Shown here one piece after another: positions 61,568 to 64,000 of a stretch of 64,000 nucleotides of DNA. The position numbers were made by a program, and so were the translations under genes. The notes beneath the pieces were generated by a model that saw only the letters and a program-made list of their open reading frames with translations, was not told where the DNA came from and searched no databases. This DNA comes from Bradyrhizobium sp. ORS 278 (GTDB lineage Bacteria > Pseudomonadota > Alphaproteobacteria > Rhizobiales > Xanthobacteraceae): assembly GCF_000026145.1 (NCBI RefSeq), contig NC_009445.1, positions 3,658,001 through 3,722,000 on the forward strand. Reading direction: 5' to 3'. The first letter of the stretch is position 1. Every line of letters starts with the position of its first letter.

Positions 61568-64000
61568 ATGGCAAGACAGACATCACCCCAGCGGCCCCAT
61601 CTGCAAGCGGACACCCAGGGCCAGCAGTGGGATGACGCCGATTGGCACGCGGCCGAGCATTCCGAGGAGCATGTCGAGCATGACGAGGCGGCCGAACAGC
61701 GCGCCCGCCGGCTGCTGTCGCGCTCGGATTCGAAGCTGACCGGCGCACTTGCCCGGACACCATCGCGGCGTGGTCGCCTGGTGCGACGATGCCTGGCCTC
61801 GCTCGCGCTGCTGGTTTTGATTCTGGCTGTCGGCTTCGGCGGGTTGTGGCTGCGGCTCGGCGCGGGTCCGATCAGCCTCGACCTCGCGACGCCGTGGCTC
61901 GCCGCGGCCATTGCGGACAACATTGGCCATGGCAACACGGTCGAGGTCGGCGGCACCCAGATCGAGCGCGCCGGCCGGATGCATGTCGCGGTGCGGATTC
62001 GCGACGTCATCGTGCGCGACCAGGACAATGCCATCGTCGCGAGCGCGCCCAAGGCCGAGGTCCGGCTCTCGGCCGCAGGCTTGCTGATGGGCCAGCTGCG
62101 GGCCGAGAGCCTCAAGCTGGTCGACGCCGAACTCGCGATCCGGATCACGCCTGACGGCACCGTCACGGTGTCGACCGGAGAAAGTAGCAAGCCGCTCGCG
62201 ACCGGCGTGGCTTCCAAGCGCGATGCAGGGCTGCCGCCGACGTTCCCGCGTCCGGGACAGGCGGCTGCGCCTGCACCGGGGACGCCACAGGCTGCTGCCC
62301 CCCAGGCCGCGCCAGGGACTTCGCCGGCGGCGGCGCCAGCCTCTGCCGCGAGCGCCCCCAACGGTCTGCTGGCCGGGCTCGACTGGCTCGACAGCCTCAG
62401 CCTGACCGGGCTCGACGGCCAGAACCTGAACGAGATCGGCCTGAAGAACGGCTCGCTGGTCGTCGACGACCAGCAGCGCGGCAACAAATGGACGTTCGAG
62501 AATATCAGCCTCAGCCTGCGCCGGCCTTCCGGCGGCGGCGTCGCGCTCAGCCTCGGCGAGGAGGGCGCCAAGCCGTGGCTGCTGCGTGTCCTGGTCGGAC
62601 CGCCGGCCAACGGCGTGCGCAGCGTCGACATCAAGGCCGACAAGGTCTCGACCAGCAACATCCTGCTGGCCTTGCGGCTGAAGGATCTGACCTACATGGC
62701 GGATCTTCCTCTCACCGGCGAGATCAAGGGCGAGCTCGGCCGCGACGGGCTGCCGACCTATCTGCGCGGCAAGATCAACATCGGCGCCGGCAACATCATC
62801 GACACCGACACGCCCGATTATCCGATGGCGGTCGATTCGGCCGAGATCAACATGGAGTGGGACGCCAGCCGGCGCACATTGGTGGCACCCTTCAAGGTGA
62901 TCTCGGGCGCCAACCGCATCACGCTCAATGCCCATCTGGAGCCGCCGAATGACGGCGTCAACGACTGGCGCCTGAACCTGAGCGGCGGCACCATCCTGCT
63001 CGGCGCGATCGCCAACGATCCGCCGCTGATCTTCAACCGTATTTCGATCAATGTGCGGTTCGACACCGAAGGCAAGCGCGTGCTGCTGACGCAGGCCGAG
63101 GTCTCCAACGGGGAGATCGGAGTCGCCGGCACCGGAAGCGTCGACTACGCCGGCGAGCCGCGGCTCAAGCTCGGGTTCGCCGCGACGCCGATGCCGGCGC
63201 TGGCGATGAAGCGGCTCTGGCCGGCGCTCATCGTTCCCGAAGTGCGGGCCTGGGTGATCGAGCGCATCGATCGCGGCAACGTGCAGCGGATCGACATCGC
63301 GGTGAATTCGCCGACCCGCAACCTGCCGCGCAAGGGGCCGCCGATTCCCGACGACGGCCTCGACGTCAACGTGATCGCGACGAATGTCACGGTGCGTCCG
63401 GTCGACGGACTGCCCGCCGTGCGCGATGCCGACATGAAGGCGCATGTCACCGGGCGCACCGCGACGGTGACCGTCGGACAAGGCGTCGCCGACACCCCGG
63501 CCGGTCGCAAGCTGAATTTCTCCGATGTCGTGTTCGAAGTGCCGGACATGGCGCCGAAACCGTCGCCGTCGCGCGTGCGCATGCGCGTCGATGGTCCGGT
63601 CGCCGCCGCCGCCGAGATCCTCGCCTCGGACCGGCTGAACGACATGTCGGCGTTTCCGATCGATCCCGCGCAGATCAAGGGAACGTTTCAGGCCAACGTC
63701 AATCTCGCGATGCCGGTCAAGGGCGAACTGACCAAGGCCGACACCAACTACACGGTCACGGCGGAACTCAGCGGCTTTGCCGCGGACAAGCTGGTGATGA
63801 ATCAGAAGCTCGAGGCCAACACGCTCAAGATCGTTGCCAACACGCAGGGCCTCCAGGTCAAGGGCGACGTCAAGATCAACGGCCAGCCGGCGACGCTGGA
63901 CTATCGCAAGCCGGCCGAGGGCGACGCCGACATCCGGATGCAGGCGACGCTCGACGACGCCAGCCGGGCCAAGCTCGGCCTGGATCTCGGCTCCGCCATG
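61568..64000 (+). CDS. AsmA-like / DUF3971 domain protein, 3' part cut off by window edge
   Basis: The frame is open from ATG 61568 (GAGAGG two bases upstream) to the last base, 811 codons with no stop. Residues about 1-75 are hydrophilic and cytoplasmic (His/Glu/Asp/Arg-rich), a membrane helix follows (RRCLASLALLVLILAVGFGG, about 77-98), then a long periplasmic part: an AsmA-type beta segment (AGPISLDLATPWLAAAIADN, MHVAVRIRDVIVRD), an Ala/Pro linker (about 225-260), and DUF3971-like repeats (LDGLDVNVIATNVTVRP-type blocks, LKLGFAATPMPALAMKRLWP). Family relatives (TamB/YhdP/AsmA) form bridge-like proteins between the two membranes. Divergent to the peroxiredoxin. Confidence 0.9.
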   Translation, partial: MARQTSPQRPHLQADTQGQQWDDADWHAAEHSEEHVEHDEAAEQRARRLLSRSDSKLTGALARTPSRRGRLVRRCLASLALLVLILAVGFGGLWLRLGAGPISLDLATPWLAAAIADNIGHGNTVEVGGTQIERAGRMHVAVRIRDVIVRDQDNAIVASAPKAEVRLSAAGLLMGQLRAESLKLVDAELAIRITPDGTVTVSTGESSKPLATGVASKRDAGLPPTFPRPGQAAAPAPGTPQAAAPQAAPGTSPAAAPASAASAPNGLLAGLDWLDSLSLTGLDGQNLNEIGLKNGSLVVDDQQRGNKWTFENISLSLRRPSGGGVALSLGEEGAKPWLLRVLVGPPANGVRSVDIKADKVSTSNILLALRLKDLTYMADLPLTGEIKGELGRDGLPTYLRGKINIGAGNIIDTDTPDYPMAVDSAEINMEWDASRRTLVAPFKVISGANRITLNAHLEPPNDGVNDWRLNLSGGTILLGAIANDPPLIFNRISINVRFDTEGKRVLLTQAEVSNGEIGVAGTGSVDYAGEPRLKLGFAATPMPALAMKRLWPALIVPEVRAWVIERIDRGNVQRIDIAVNSPTRNLPRKGPPIPDDGLDVNVIATNVTVRPVDGLPAVRDADMKAHVTGRTATVTVGQGVADTPAGRKLNFSDVVFEVPDMAPKPSPSRVRMRVDGPVAAAAEILASDRLNDMSAFPIDPAQIKGTFQANVNLAMPVKGELTKADTNYTVTAELSGFAADKLVMNQKLEANTLKIVANTQGLQVKGDVKINGQPATLDYRKPAEGDADIRMQATLDDASRAKLGLDLGSAM

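Noticed and set aside
61583..63481. A 632-codon antisense frame opposite the AsmA-like gene
   Set aside because: The plus-strand frame has signal/membrane structure and family motifs; the antisense frame has none.

Overview
The window looks like chromosome of a high-GC alphaproteobacterium of the Bradyrhizobium group (Nitrobacteraceae). The reasons are the very GC-rich codon use, the alphaproteobacterial and rhizobial families (NDUFA12-like complex I subunit, BA14K, DUF1236, DUF2155, CHASE3 kinases, HisKA_2 kinase, RNase E with a long acidic/basic tail), and dispersed inverted repeats of a kind typical of Bradyrhizobium. It holds about 50 protein genes, no rRNA or tRNA that I can find, no CRISPR array and no recognisable transposase or phage gene. 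Both ends cut through genes: a CHASE3 sensor kinase at the left edge and an AsmA/DUF3971-type protein at the right edge.

Layout. 1-3.5 kb: two tandem paralogous CHASE3-PAS sensor kinases. 3.9-5.3 kb: BA14K glycine-rich secreted protein, then NDUFA12. 5.3-7.1 kb: divergent DJ-1/PfpI protein and GlxA-type regulator. 7.2-13.7 kb: a cluster with an M14 zinc deacylase, a PGM1-like ATP-grasp ligase, a divergent SDR, a FAD amino-acid oxidase and an amino-acid ABC permease, facing a matching periplasmic binding protein and a bile-acid-symporter-like carrier. This is the best candidate here for an undescribed pathway. 14.9-20 kb: ApbA-like reductase, YitT membrane protein, aspartate/aromatic aminotransferase, HSL-type esterase, SDR. 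20.2-27.1 kb: DUF2155, aat, a translationally coupled kinase / receiver / receiver-kinase cassette, accC, accB. 27.7-34.3 kb: DUF1236 protein, a tricarballylate (tcuAB) locus with a GntR regulator and a visible candidate operator, a DsbA-like protein and an M48 protease. 34.5-37.2 kb: aminotransferase and a DctA-type symporter. 37.2-46.6 kb: cell-envelope and RNA/translation core: rne, N-acetylmuramoyl-L-alanine amidase, PBP1A, and prfB with a programmed +1 frameshift. 46.6-50.5 kb: beta-hydroxyacid dehydrogenase, upp, Kef-type antiporter, DUF3124 protein. 50.5-58 kb: a structured dispersed repeat, two paralogous LysM membrane proteins flanking three PLP enzymes (MocR regulator, aminotransferase, cystathionine beta-lyase-like). 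58-64 kb: an acyl-carrier-like membrane protein that lacks the serine, an M23 peptidase, a peroxiredoxin with a histone-H1-like tail, and the start of an AsmA-like protein.

Two themes recur: cell-envelope maintenance (amidase, PBP1A, two LysM proteins, M23 endopeptidase, M48 protease, DsbA, AsmA-like) and amino-acid or organic-acid use (five PLP enzymes, amino-acid ABC system, DctA, tcuAB). Functions rest on motifs read by eye; no database search was run. Start sites were set from ribosome binding sites and signal peptides where these decided between alternatives.
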